Made by a program: the position numbers and the translations under genes
Shown here: piece by piece, positions 1 to 12,898 of the stretch
Position numbering within the stretch: position 1 is the stretch's first letter
Layout of the letters: each line of letters starts with the position of its first letter
Notes under the pieces: generated by a model
Told to the model about the DNA's origin: nothing
The model's input: the letters and a program-made list of their open reading frames with translations, nothing else
Databases searched by the model: none
NCBI GenBank assembly: GCA_028564705.1
Contig: JAPXFQ010002429.1
Coordinates: forward strand, 1,240,001 to 1,304,000
From: Apricaphanius iberus
Taxonomy: Eukaryota > Chordata > Actinopteri > Cyprinodontiformes > Aphaniidae
Direction of reading: 5' to 3'
Length of the DNA stretch: 64,000 bases

Positions 1-529
1 ATCAGGATAAAATGACTCTTAGGACTTGCTTCAGTAATGGCAAGATTGGTGTTTGTTCAACAAAGTATTATTTCTGGATTCACAATAACTCAGATTTCAA
101 GGGCACAAATTATTAGAGCAACACAACAAAAAACACCAAAAGGAAATTAGCCTGCATATTGAAGTGCTGTATTAGCTAAGCAATCACAACAAGGACTAAT
201 AAAAAGGTAACAAGTAAGATAGTTAATATTGATTTGCTGAAATTCTGGACGGCTGTAGTCATTTATTTTCCTTCCAAACACATAGATACATTTAATCTAT
301 AATGAATTTGTGCCTCAGAAAAATGGATCTGAAATGTCTTCCACAAATACAGATTAAAATTCAACTGGCATTGAAATTCAGAAGTTAATTCTGTTAGGAG
401 GCTGGAGTGTCTGTCTGTTTTGTCTCTGTTTGTCTTCCTGCATTTTTCTCCACCCTTCTGGAGAATTCCACCAGAGGGGAATTCCATGAAGATTTGGTTC
501 CACGAACGAAACTCAGGTAAATTCAATCC

Positions 530-1923
530 CCGCCAATTCAAGCGAGACTTATGTGCGTGAATGCTACATTAAAAGCAACCCCTGTCAATTGATTCCACAT
601 GAGTGAAAATGGAGGGAAAGAGCTTTGTTTTATTAATTAACTTATTGATGCAGCCAATGAGCATCACAAATACATAACCAATAAGGGAACATAAGCTACA
701 TAAAAAAGCTTGTCAGCTTGCATTAAATAATAATTTGAATTAGGTGGTGTTGCTTCACAGATGGTCTAGAGTGTTTGACACAATAAGCATGGAGAACTGA
801 TTCTAACTGTAAACTTCTAAATTCATTTAAATAAATCCTATTAACCTGTTGGGTAGGGCAAGATAATCTGGAGTTTCTCAGCTCTTTTGTGCGTTGAGAA
901 ATTGCATTGCAATGTGGTTGTTTCTGTCAGGAGATGTAAAACATTGTGAGGAGAACAAGCAAATACTGTAAGTAGTTCCAGGCGCAGTGTGATTTATCAA
1001 ACATCAGCATGTATGCGCTGGCTACTTTATCATCTATTTTTACTGCTTCTGAAAGGAATGTCTTAACTCTGCACCAGCATATTCAACTTAAGTTTATTAT
1101 TGAAAAACAAAAAATGTCATTCACACACAATATAACCTACTAGTAATTAAAACGCTAATGGCCATAAATCTGACAGTTATGTAGATATTTATCTGCAACT
1201 GCTGAAGACACGCTGAGTGCACAGTGAGTTGCTATCCTCATGGATCCTCATTAGTTTCCACCAAATTGGTTAATCTTTCTGCGTTCCAGTTAAATAAATG
1301 TACTGTATAACAATGACTATCAAGCTACATTTAAAAACATTTTTAAGATTACATATTTTCAGAGTAACATTTTTCCAATGAAACTTGACATTTAATAAAG
1401 GCCATGATAAAGTGCAGTACATTACAACAACATCAGTATAATATGGGCATCTTAGTGACCTTGTTCTGGACATGCTGCAGCTTTAATCATTCTGACTCTG
1501 GAATAGGATGTGTGCATGGAGCAGAGAGTGGTGCATGTGCACCGCAATATTTGAATGTATTACTTACAAATGAGAAATATAATTCACAACTTCGTTGTGA
1601 ATTAGTTAATAGTAATTAGTTATATAGTAATTAGTTCATATTAATGAACTCTATAACAGCATATAATTGATATTTTGAGTATTGTTTCCCCTTAATTTTG
1701 CCAAAGACACATCCTAAATCCAAGCACATTTTCTTCCTATCTCTAGCCAAGGTGCAGCTCACAGCAGCAGCCATAAAGTCTTCATTTGAATATTGCTCCT
1801 TGCACCTGTTATGAATTGCTCACACATTCTTAGGAGATCACCCACAAATAAAGGAAAAACCATAGGCACAATTGTTTTAGCCAATTTTACTGTTATTTTT
1901 AGGAATCTTGATAAATTAGGCCC
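530..1923. mobile_element. GGGCCTGAT-type DNA repeat, copy A
   Basis: The right end GATAAATTAGGCCC stops at 1923. Blocks at about 880-1000 (TTTCTGTCAGGAGATG, CCAGGCGCAGTGTGATTTA) and 1485-1920 match copy B at 13708-15149, and about 530-870 matches copy C at 31000-31345. The left end was not found, so the start is approximate. It is a non-coding DNA transposon relic, possibly PIF/Harbinger. Confidence 0.6.
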
Positions 1924-3227
1924 TTAGTATATACAAGTCTATCTGTTTTCTCTTTGATTACCTCTTTGATTTTTCATTGTCACCATTACCCAGGTCAGTT
2001 TTCCTGCAGTATACCTATACTTACAGTATAGGTGCTCTTCTGTCTTTTACTTCTTCTCTTTAGTCAGTTTCTTAGTTCTGTAACTCCTGCTTTAAACAAA
2101 TTCCATCATCACCAACATGAGGCTACTGTTCAACTGGACTGTCTGTTTGGGTCGAACTCCAGCACAATATTACATGAGATAAGAATTTGGTAAAAATAAG
2201 GAGCCAGCAGTGGCAGAGTCCAGGCTGTAAATCTAGCACCATCTGGAGGAGGCTCAGAAGGACTTGATGTTTGGAAATATTGCTTTGTTCAATGCTGGTA
2301 GAAGAAATGAAGCGTGAGTTGGCCTCTTCAGGACTATTCCGCTTGCTTCTTCTCACCACTCTCACCAGAGAGACAGCTCCATTCCTGCTTCTCACATTTT
2401 TTCAAATCTATTAAGTTCTAGATAATCAGCTCTGAATTACAGCTCATTAATTTACATACTAGATTACCTTGAACACAAACTGCTACAGTTTTAAGTTTTA
2501 AGCTTTAAGGCTACTTAAACGTGACAAAAAGATCCTTCCTTCCACATGAACACTTTACTTTTTGTTCACACAGGGTAAAAAACAGCTTTGCAATGACATG
2601 GGGAAAACATGAACAAAAAATGGTTTAAAACTTTCCCTAAATACCTGCTTCATAAAACCCTGCAAGGATTTTTATGGATGACGTCAAATTCTCCCTTCTC
2701 TATTCAAAAAGACGCTTTTTAGAGTGGACATACAGGCCACTCCAGAGCCTTGTGGAACACCGTTTTGGTTATCCTGGCTGTTTGATTTGGGTCATTTTGT
2801 AAGAACCAGCCACGATCAAGCTCTTTGGTCTTCCCCAGGGTAGTTGTTGGAGTTGTTGTAGTTGATGGACTGTGGAATGGAAAGGGTTTTTTAATGAGCT
2901 CAGACATTTGCTACTATTTTAGATTAAAAAGTGGAGTAGAGGTTTACTTTTTAAAGTCACTGTAACAGGCCTTTGAGAGCCAATATTCTTGTTGATTGAC
3001 AGGTTTCCAGATACTCATGTGCAGCAATAAAATACAAATAAACTATTAAAAAATTATACAGTGAGATTTCCTGATTTTCCTTAAATTATTTATCTTACAG
3101 TGGAAATTCCCTCAAAATGTGAAAACAGGAAGAGGGGCCCTTAAATCATACTCGTCCTAAGGCCTCAAACAGTCTTGGGCCAGTCCTACTAAAACATTTC
3201 ATTATAGGACTATGAGGTGATGACTGA
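1924..3227. other. Intronic DNA, no recognised feature
   Basis: This is AT-rich sequence with short open frames only. I see no domain, RNA gene or clear repeat terminus. Confidence 0.4.
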
Positions 3228-3823
3228 GGCTATGTCCACACTTGTCCGGATAATGCCTTAAACGTAGAATTATTTAGTCCACACCCCCCTATCATCCACA
3301 CTAACCCGGCGTTGTTTAAGGTCTGCGGCCGGATCATTTTTAGCTGGGTAAGAGGGCAATCTAATTCTTAATTCAACGGCTAAATGAGTAGGTCTGGACA
3401 GCTTCCCCAGATAATGCAAGGAAGTGACGTCAATGAAATGCTGTGTTCCAGGTCGACGTCAACAACGCGACACTACAGACAAAGACAATAGCAAAGATGG
3501 AGACGAGTCTCGCCATGCAGCTTCTTTTTTTGCAAATTCAGATGTTTCTCAAGTGAAGCCATTGTTCTCTTTGGTGGGACAAACAGATATGTACTGTGCT
3601 CTAGAGCTTTGTGTTTATATTTTGTAGGTGGCGGCAGTGAAGTAGATTATACGCGTCAGTCTGTGTTTAGCGTGTCTTTTCGCGCATGCCCAATACATGC
3701 ACAGGTCAATATGGGATTGCGCAATCATGGGACCTTAAACGGAGCGTAAATGCTTGTGTCGAGTGGATAACATTAGGCGTCTAACTCCCCGTATAACCTT
3801 ATCGGCTTAGTGTGGACATGGCC
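3228..3823. mobile_element. 596-bp MITE-like element with 3-bp target duplication
   Basis: The left terminus GGCTATGTCCACACTTGTCC and the right terminus (reverse complement GGCCATGTCCACACTAAGCC) are imperfect inverted repeats. TGA flanks both sides (3225-3227 and 3824-3826). The interior is GC- and CpG-richer than the intron around it and has no transposase. A 3-bp duplication fits the PIF/Harbinger superfamily, although TGA is not its usual TWA target. Confidence 0.72.
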
Positions 3824-3826
3824 TGA

Positions 3827-4494
3827 GGTACTTCATATGGAGTCAGTTAGTCTGTCTACATTTCTCTTGCTCAAAGTAGAAAAAGCCCCACGTGTTCCAT
3901 TATCTGCTCCTTTCCTGTCACTAGATATGCAACTTCTTAATTGGGCCATGGTTGACAGATCATCACTGCCGGATTCTGTTGCAACAAACTCCTCCATCTA
4001 TCTATCACTTAGCTCTAAAAAGAAAAAAATCAAGAAAAAACACTTCCTCTGCTACTGGTTTTCCATTGAACTGTAAAGAAAACAAAACCCATATGTTCTC
4101 TCAAACTGAATCTTTAGAAGAATAAAAAATCAAATAACATGAGAAATGTGAAGATAAAATGTAATTTTGTTTTTAATAATACCCTGGATGTTTACAGTAG
4201 GTGACAAAGCATGTCTGGCTGCACCTATCACCACATAAACCGTCTTATCAGCATTATGGTTAATACACAAGGGTCGTGTTCACAGAATATTTCCCATGTT
4301 TGACTGTTTTTATCAAAGATGACAGATCATTTTGATGGATTAGTATTCAAACTTCTGACCACTTGGTGCAAATACACAGACATTTTTAACTTAATGCATG
4401 GAGTACTGGTAACTAAATCAATAAAAAAAAAAAGATTCCCATGAGGACATCATCTCAGTCCTGGACACTGTACTCAACACATCTCACTAACATT

Positions 4495-4525
<31 letters not shown>

Positions 4526-5656
4526 CATTGCTTTAGTTATATCTACAGAGCATCTTATCTTGTTAAAAAAATGCATTGGTATTTATTAGTGTATTTTCTA
4601 TCAGTAAATCAACAACTCAGAAAAACACATTTTGCAATTGATTTTTTTATTATCGTATTATTTTATTTTAAACAGCTTTTCGCATTATTTCAAGCATTTT
4701 GATTGGTTTAGCCCAATGATTTCCAACCAGGGGCAGAAGTACACCTAGTGGTACTTGAACACATTACACATATGTGAAAAACATTTGATTTTTTTTTTCC
4801 ATATGATGGGTATGAGTCATTAAATAGCATTCACTTTACCCTGGTAAAAAAAAAAAAAATGGACTGAGTTGTTATGCCAAATGAATACCCAAATTAATAA
4901 TAAACCCAGCAGAGGAGCAGACTGAATGTGGAGAACATCATGGAGAACACTCCGCCACCATAAGCTCAATAAGAGCTTATCAAAGATAAGATAAGTACTG
5001 GTTCTCATTAAAGGGAATTTGAGAAGTTTCAAATTTTTCTACTTGCGATTGCCACCTCAGGCCAAACGCGTTACTGCAACCTGAATGGTAAGCTCGTGCA
5101 TGAGGGAGACATGCCGTGTGAAAGCTAATGAACAAACAACAGGAGTAACAGCTGAGTCCATCCAGTCCTGGACAATTTACAGATTTGCAGGCATGACTTC
5201 ACCTGAGGTAACAAATGTTACTGTTCTGTAAGTTTAGTGAAGGTATGGGCTGGTGTTTTGCCAGTGCTTGAAGATGTTCTCTCCTTATCCTCCGCTGAAT
5301 CCATTCTCCGGTTACCTCTCCCTCTGAAGATGTTTATAGGGAATGCTACACCAGATTGTGACCGCGCTTGACGCCATTACATTGCCCCTGGAAAGCACTC
5401 GGTTTGACCCAAAAACTCACTATTTAAGTGATTTTACAGGCAACCGTGGTGAAAGAGACAGGGCTCATTTTACTGACCAGAGCATTGCTGGATCATGTAT
5501 GACGAAGAAATGTAACTTTTTTATATATTTATTTTTGGTTAATCTTATGCATAGTCCATTTAAAGATACGTTTAATGATGAATTTTTTTGGTGTTTAAAT
5601 GCCTGTTTGAAGGGGACTTATTCAAAGAGCCTCTGTTTTTATTAATATTTAACATT

Positions 5657-5660
<4 letters not shown>
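3827..5660. other. Intronic DNA with a (TA)n tract
   Basis: No gene is recognised. A (TA)n tract lies at about 4495-4526, and several A or T homopolymer runs are present (for example 4846-4859). Confidence 0.4.

Positions 5661-5710
<50 letters not shown>
5661..5710. repeat. (TA)25 microsatellite
   Basis: Fifty bases of uninterrupted TA abut a Tc1 terminus. Tc1 elements target TA, so such tracts are frequent insertion sites. Confidence 0.95.
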
Positions 5711-5714
<4 letters not shown>

Positions 5715-5911
5715 TTGGACACACCTTCTCATTCAATGCGTTTTCTTTCTTTTCATCACTACATTGTAGATTCTCAATTAAGGGCATCAAAACTATGAAT
5801 GAACACGTGATTTATAGAATTGATGTATGTATTTAAACAAAAAGGTTGAAATAACTGAATACATGTGTCATATTTTATATTCCTCAAAGTAGCCACCCTT
5901 TGCTGAAATAC
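5711..5911 (+). mobile_element. Tc1/mariner end fragment
   Basis: It starts AAGTTTGGACACACCTTCTC and continues through CATCAAAACTATGAATGAAC and GTAGCCACCCTTTGCT, a familiar fish Tc1 end. It breaks off near 5911 without a transposase or opposite end. Confidence 0.65.
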
Positions 5912-7379
5912 AAATTTCTGTTAACAAAATAACTGAAAGTTGTTGACAGATTTGGATACAATATCCAGGAAATGTCAGAAATGGGCCAAGGAACAGGCCA
6001 TTACATGTTGTAGATGATCAGGTATCGTGAATGAATGTAGACTATACTGAGGTGCTTGACAGAGGTCTACACTCTCCTATTTATGTTTTTAAAAGAAGAT
6101 GTAGTTATTTTTAAGAACATTTCTGATTGATTCAGACAATTTACATGTATATGAGCAGTGACTATCTGGACCTTATGTTAGTTGTGCTAAGCCAAGGTGC
6201 TACTGACTAGCTAAGTAACTGGATGCCCCTTTACATTAACATTATATCTCCTTTTGTGTGATACTCATCATGGTATTCTGATTTGTTCAAAAATAGTTGA
6301 GTTTCAGAAAAAAAACTTAGATCCTTCTTAGGTCCTTTGGCCATCCTACCATTCTGACTTTCTATGTTGGAAAAGATAAACACCTGTGGTACATGATTAG
6401 CATAGCTACCATACATTTATGACCTTTTCAAGAAGCATTTTTAGGTTTTCAAATTAATTACTTAAAAGATAAGCTTGAATGTTTGTTTTGCGTTTACCCC
6501 AGATTTAAAATTTTGAAGAGTAAGACAACGGCCACAGTGTACCATTGTTCCCCCCCCCCCCCGCGATAACCGTACAAAAAAAAGGTTAATCTAAATATAT
6601 TAAGAGCACCAAACCTGTTATTAATGTCCATGAGTACAGTATATGTAATTCACTATCAATTTAACATGTGGTAAAGCCAAAACATTATCTTTAGATTGCT
6701 TTCCCCTTTGAACATTAGAGAATATCTTCTAAGCTAGTAAAAAACAATTCTTAATTTTTATTACATGCATAAAAAATCTTGGTATTTTAAAAAGGGTTTC
6801 TTTAATGAAATTTGTCAGGGAAAGTTTTTCTTGCATGCTTGTTTTTTTGTCACACTATGCCTTATTTTCATGCACTTCAATTGATGAGTGATTATCTGAC
6901 TTTTGCAGCACTTGGATTTTCCTATTTTTTGCCTCATCTTTTGCTCGTCAATCTCAGGCCCATGGCCCAGAAATAAATATTCCCAAAGCATCTTGAAGTA
7001 ACTCTCTAAATTTTAATGTCTGGAGAAGTTTCCTGTAGGATCTTAAAGTGAGGATTTGCATTCTTGTTTATTGGAAGTCTACTTTTATAAAAAGGTCATT
7101 ACATGTTAGATTGAGCTTTTTAAGATACAAGCTCGAGTGACTCCAGGTTATATCCTTTGGTTTACTCATCAGGTATGCTACTATTGCTGTAATAACTTCC
7201 TTTCCTTCTCTTGCCTTCCTTTCTTTTCCTTCCTCTTGTCCTTTTGCTTTTTTCTCTCCAGAAACTACAAGAAAGACTCAGTCGTGTTTATACATAGATA
7301 TTTTAAAATGAGTGAAATGAGATTAAATTAGCCTGTGCTGAATTGGAACAAATTAGATAGAAGCGAACTGTATGTTATT
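5912..7379. other. Intronic DNA, no recognised gene
   Basis: This is AT-rich sequence. A poly-C run of 14 (about 6550-6563) and a CT-rich stretch at about 7198-7260 are the only notable features. Confidence 0.4.
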
Positions 7380-7482
7380 GGATTTAAACTTTCTCTGTTT
7401 ACTCTTTCTTTAAACCACCATGAGATTACTTTTGTTGTGCAACAGTGGTATATAAATAAAGTAAATTGAACTGAATTGAAAC
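7380..7482 (+). repeat. LINE 3' end fragment
   Basis: The sequence GTGGTATATAAATAAAGT is followed by a degenerate AATTG-type tail, the usual pattern of fish L2-like LINE or SINE 3' ends. Confidence 0.5.
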
Positions 7483-10473
7483 AGATGATGCAACTCTGCC
7501 ACATGTCATATATGACTGTCAGTTTGAAATTGGCTGAGAGACAAGAATGCCTCATTTCATGAAAATCCTATTGCATCTTCCCTGCATCTCCACCCACATC
7601 TTGAGTGGAAAGGATAAGGACATCAGGAAAAGCAGACAAGACATCTAAACTAAGAGAATCTTAAAGCTGAATCAGGAATACAGAAAAAAAAATCCAATAG
7701 ATGCAGGATAGGACAAAGCTTGAGCAAATTTTTGAACAATTTTGTCATTATAGATTTAACAACAACAACAACAAAAATTGTTAGTAAAGTTTTGTTATAT
7801 ATTAAGCCTTCTTACGACTTCTTAAGTTTTGATAAGTTTTATCAAGGTGCACTGTCTAGAAGGGCTTCAGTATCATAACAGACATCTTTCCTAATTTTTA
7901 AGTTTCATGTAGTGTCTCAGGTGATAGTCTTTTTGATAAAGTATGTCTGCCCAATCACTTTGAATAATGCCTCCTTATTTGGTCTAAATGTAACGCTATA
8001 ACCTGAAATCTCATGCCCTAGCCATCAAATTTAAAAGATAAAATCATCTAAGGAGCTGTTTCCCAATAAACTAGTATCAATTCAAAAATAGGAGGGGATG
8101 AACAAACAGGCAGCTGACAGGTACAGATTATGAGTACTGAAAGCAGCGCCAACGACAAAACAGATTATAGTATGATGAATTACATCCAGTTTATGCTGAT
8201 TTTTGAAAATAGTTTTGAGTTTATTTCCTTATGAGCTACACTCAGGCAGGATGTGATTTCAACAAGAGATTTTGTTGTGAAATGTGTGGGGGATGATCTT
8301 TTACAATGCAGGGAGCTAACTCTTCTCTGGAGATGAGAAAAAAAAAAATGTATTGATATGTAAAAGTTCTCACTAATGAAGGAGCTGGATATTTCTGATA
8401 GAAAAGAGTGTAGCTTATTTCCTATGGACAGTGCTGATGCACATCTATGCTTGGATATTCTCCAAATGTTTCTTATTTATCTCAGTAATTATAAATCATA
8501 GTGACATACAGAGGCTGCCCTTTGAAAGCTTAAAATGTCGTCTAAAATCCTTCACAGATGGAGTCTAACCTGACTATATCGGGAAAGTTTCAGCAACCTC
8601 CTTTGGAAGGTTTTGATTCTTCCAGAAAAAGAGGACTTCTACAGGATAAATGACTAATAGAAAAGCCTGTATGTTTCTATGTCAATAAAGAAGAATTGAG
8701 TACAAATATATTGAATTCCTCCAACAAAGTGTGCCATGCCTCATCTGCACTGTTTTCTGTGTAAGTATAGATTTAAGTCATTGTTTTTTTCACAAAGATG
8801 CTTTGGAGTTGCTCCAAGACAACCTGCCTCCAGAGAGAATCGGGTACTTGACAGGTATAGCAGCCATAAGAAATAAAAAAAATAAGTCCTTATTCTATTT
8901 ATAAAAAATAAATAGCTATTTACTTGTTTTTCTAAATACACTTTTATTTTAGAAAACACCCAATCTGTTCTTGATTTTTTTTTATCTTACACTATGAATA
9001 ATATAACATGGCTCATCTGTACTCCACCAAATGTCCCTTTTATTGTCTGTTTTAATATCTGTATTTAATGTACACATGGGGATAGGATTGGGGGTAGGGG
9101 TTTGCAAAATGTTTAAACCTTTTATGTTTGGATTCGCTTTTAATTTATTTAAAAAGAAGATGCAATGCTGATTTAAAAAGACAAATTGCTAAATTTCATT
9201 TAACTTATTTACCATTTTTATCATATTCTACTGCATTTGTGAAGCTAAGGATTAAATTAAGCCATTATGAGCGTCAAATAATTTCATCCCCATGATGATT
9301 TGTTCTAAAAACATAATCTCCAATAATTGACAAATGCATAAAAATGTCAGGTTTTGGTTCACAGTATGTTTTTATGCCTTTGCTCAAACCAAACAAAAAG
9401 CACAACTTTCAGTATGTTAACATAAAGTTAAAGTGATGTTGGATGTGTTGATACTTAACTCTGGCTGATTAGAAAAGGAAAGTGTGTAGATATATGGGTG
9501 TTTAGATGCAGAGAAAACTATTTTGGAAAATTGTCTATATGTCTTTATGCTATACTTCAGTGTTAAAGACAAAGACTACCATCAGTAACATGATATAAAT
9601 TAAATTTTGTGTACAAAGTTAAATGTATATCCTAGCATGTGTGTGTGTGTATTTTTATAAAAAGCTGTGTAATTATCTTGCTGATATGATGTGAGAGTCT
9701 TTTTATGTCTGTTCATACAGTAGATATACTATTGCACGCATAGCACAACCCCCGTTTATCTGATGTCAGACACCGCAGAAAGCCATTGGCTATAACGAGA
9801 CGTAGGTGTTGATAGGAATTAAGAAGAATTGAAAGGGAAGAAAGGATGAAAGATAACAGGGAAATATACACATGGGAAAGCAATGGAAGAAAAATAGAGA
9901 CAACGGAAGTGGGAGACGGAGAGCTGCAGGAGATGGAGAGAATGGATCCAAAGGCAGAGTTTGAAAAAGTGACACAGAAAGAAACTATGTTTTTTCATGG
10001 CTACAAACTGTAGATATAAATAGCTGACTGATAGTACTGAGGTGAAAAACACATATAAATATTCAGATTCAACTGGAATACCAGAAAATTATTTCCTTTG
10101 GGACTGCTACTTTAAAAGCAGCAATTTTAGTCTCAAGCCATCGCAAGAGGTGGTTTAAGTCAATCGTAACTAAAAGTAGTACACCATATTCAAAGATTTT
10201 CTTTTAAAAATCTGAGAAAACAAATCAGTGACGAAATATACTGTGAAATAGAGCAGGGCAACATGGCCTCAAATTATTAAAATGACTAGATCACGCCCAT
10301 AACTATAAAGGGGCGATAACTACCCCACCGTCAAAAAAATGAGGGTTTTTCTATAGAGGATACAGTGGCTTCTCTTCTTCCTCGACCAGCTCTATCCCAT
10401 TACTTCAATATTTCAATACTCCTCAATTTTCTTACCATCTTTTCCTAATCTCTTCTTGTCACATGCTGGACAG
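7483..10473. other. Intronic DNA, no recognised gene
   Basis: This is AT-rich sequence with short simple repeats: an AAC run near 7759-7775 and a short GT run at about 9639-9650. Open frames are short and low in complexity. Confidence 0.4.
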
Positions 10474-11268
10474 CAGTGTTGCCAACTCCTCAGCATGAAA
10501 AGTAATAATTGGCTGTTCAAAAAAAGCTGCTAGACGTCACTGAATAACGCATTGCATCATTTACATATTGTGTGTGTAACTGTAATACACGTGGTAGGAG
10601 AATGGAATAAGTTTTAAAATATATTTTGTACAACAATTTTTTTTAACCATTGGTGGGCAGTGTGGCTTAGGTTGGATTTTTATAAGGTTTTGCCTTTTGA
10701 GTCATTTTCTGTTGTCTTGTATTTTTTTATGTCATTCATCTTAAAAAAATCAGACTTGCAGTAAGGGCAAGCATGCCCGTGTAACATCTCAAATAAAGTG
10801 CTTTAACCAGACTTTTAATTCAGGGTCCAATCCCACTCCGATCTGTATTTCTGAGAGGCCACTTTAGAATGAGACATGGTGACTGTTTAAGTTCCGTCAC
10901 AGAGAGGCGGGCACACGGTAAACAAAGTAAGTAAGTGCCTGAGGTCATGATAGTGAAATCTGTGCTTTATTTACTGTGCAGTGTTTAATTTTAGCCAAAA
11001 AATGTGCATTTACGTCCCGGTCTAACTAAGTGCGGGTATTAACAGCAAGTGGCAACTTTGGACTCAGTGGGGTTAATAACTGCTCCAACTGCAGCTCGGC
11101 TAGGGTGGCGGGGCAGCAGCGCGTGGATTAGAGGGTGACAATTTTTCGGGATTACCACGGGTCATGAGAATCCTGCAGGATTCCCGTGGGACGGGAGTCA
11201 ATTTCACTGTTAGTAACGTGATGGGGACGGGACAGGAAATAATCCACGGGATCAGACGGGAAACCGGC

Positions 11269-11271
<3 letters not shown>

Positions 11272-11305
<34 letters not shown>
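11272..11305. repeat. (TA)n microsatellite at the Tc1 left junction
   Basis: This 34-base TA run lies between hAT sequence and the Tc1 terminus. Confidence 0.9.
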
Positions 11306-11308
<3 letters not shown>

Positions 11309-12867
11309 TACCGTTCAAAAGTTTGGGGTCACATTGAAATGTCCTTATTTTTGAAGGAAAAGCACTGTACTTTTCAATGAAGATAACTTTAAACTAGTCT
11401 TAACTTTAAAGAAACACACGCTATACATTGCTAATGTGGTAAATGACTATTCTAGCTGCAAATGTCTGGTTTTTGGTGCAATATCTACATAGGTGTATAG
11501 AGGCCCATTTCCAGCAACTATCACTCCAGTGTTCTAATGGTACAATGTGTTTGCTCATTGGCTCAGAAGGCTAATTGATGATTAGAAAACCCTTGTGCAA
11601 TCATGTTCACACATCTGAAAATAGTTTAGCTCGGTACAGAAGCTACAAAACTGACCTTCCTTTGAGCAGATTGAGTTTCTGGAGCATCACATTTGTGGGG
11701 TCAATTAAACGCTCAAAATGGCCAGAAAAAGAGAACTTTCATCTGAAACTCGACAGTCTATTCTTGTTCTTAGAAATGAAGGCTATTCCATGCGAGAAAT
11801 TGCTAAGAAATTGAAGATTTCCTACAACGGTGTGTACTACTCCCTTCAGAGGACAGCACAAACAGGCTCTAACCAGAGTAGAAAAAGAAGTGGGAGGCCG
11901 CGTTGCACAACTGAGCAAGAAGATAAGTACATTAGAGTCTCTAGTTTGAGAAACAGACGCCTCACAGGTCCCCAACTGGCATCTTCATTAAATAGTACCC
12001 GCAAAACACCAGTGTCAACATCTACAGTGAAGAGGCGGCTGCGGGATTCTGGGCTTCAGGGCAGAGTGGCAAAGAAAAAGCCATATCTGAGACTGGCCAA
12101 TAAAAGAAAAAGATTAAGATGGGCAAAAGAACACAGACATTGGACAGAGGAAGACTGGAAAAAAGTGCTGTGGACGGATGAATCCAAGTTTGAGGTGTTT
12201 GGATCACAAAGAAGAACGTTTGTGAGACGCAGAACAACTGAAAAGATGCTGGAAGAATGCCTGACGCCATCTGTTAAGCATGGTGGAGGTAATGTGATGG
12301 TCTGGGGTTGCTTTGGTGCTGGTAAGGTGGGAGATTTGTACAGGGTAAAAGGGATTCTGAATAAGGAAGGCTATCACTCCATTTTGCAACGCCATGCCAT
12401 ACCCAGTGGACAGCGCTTGATTGGAGCCAATTTCATCCTACAACAGGACAATGACCCAAAACACACCTCGAAATTGTGCAAGAACTATTTAGAGAAGAAG
12501 CAGGCAGCTGGTATTCTATCGGTAATGGAGTGGCCAGCGCAGTCACCAGATTTGAACCCCGTTGAGCTGTTGTGGGAGCAGCTTGACCGTATGGTACGCA
12601 AGAAGTGCCCATCCAACCAATCCAAATTGTGGGAGCTGCTTCTAGAAGCGTGGGGTGCAATTTCTCCAGATTACCTCAACAAATTAACAGCTAGAATGCC
12701 AAAGGTCTGCAATGCTGTAATTGCTGCAAATGGAGGATTCTTTGATGAAAGCAAAGTTTGATGTAAAAACAATCTTATTTAAAATAAAAATCATTATTTC
12801 TAACCTTGTCAATGTCTTGACTCTATTTTTTATTCATTTCACAACGTATGGTGGTGAATAAGTGTGA
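11306..12867 (+). mobile_element. Tc1/mariner DD38E element, right TIR lost
   Basis: The left terminus CACTACCGTTCAAAAG starts at 11306, directly after a (TA)n tract. The sequence runs through a leader, the transposase ORF and a short 3' region. At about 12867 it passes straight into another (TA)n/(CATA) tract; no inverted copy of the left terminus is found before 13454. The element sits inside the hAT element at 11129-13454. Confidence 0.85.
11718..12761 (+). CDS. Tc1/mariner transposase, DD38E type, open reading frame intact
   Basis: This 347-residue transposase would excise and insert its element at TA dinucleotides in the nucleus. Residues 1-115 form the two helix-turn-helix DNA-binding region (MREIAKKLKISYNGVYYSLQ at about 25-44), with an AT-hook-like GRPR at 59-62 between them. 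The catalytic triad is D154 (LWTDESKF), D244 (LQQDNDPKHT) and E283 (SPDLNPVELLW). I count 38 residues between D244 and E283, against 34 in ordinary Tc1 and Sleeping Beauty, which fits the DD38E (Intruder) sibling family. Length is usual for the superfamily and there is no internal stop or frameshift. The ATG follows a TIR-bearing untranslated leader. The left TIR is present but the right outer TIR is missing, so the copy is probably immobile itself, though the protein could act in trans (inference). Confidence 0.93.
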   Translation: MARKRELSSETRQSILVLRNEGYSMREIAKKLKISYNGVYYSLQRTAQTGSNQSRKRSGRPRCTTEQEDKYIRVSSLRNRRLTGPQLASSLNSTRKTPVSTSTVKRRLRDSGLQGRVAKKKPYLRLANKRKRLRWAKEHRHWTEEDWKKVLWTDESKFEVFGSQRRTFVRRRTTEKMLEECLTPSVKHGGGNVMVWGCFGAGKVGDLYRVKGILNKEGYHSILQRHAIPSGQRLIGANFILQQDNDPKHTSKLCKNYLEKKQAAGILSVMEWPAQSPDLNPVELLWEQLDRMVRKKCPSNQSKLWELLLEAWGAISPDYLNKLTARMPKVCNAVIAANGGFFDESKV

Positions 12868-12898
12868 TATATATATATATATACACATATATATATAT
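12868..12898. repeat. (TA)n/(CATA) tract replacing the Tc1 right terminus
   Basis: TA repeats interrupted by CACA follow GTGTGA of the Tc1 3' region directly. Confidence 0.85.

Noticed and set aside
4711..4780. Start of a hAT element (TTTCCAACCAGGGGCAGAAG)
   Set aside because: No matching opposite end or 8-bp duplication was found.
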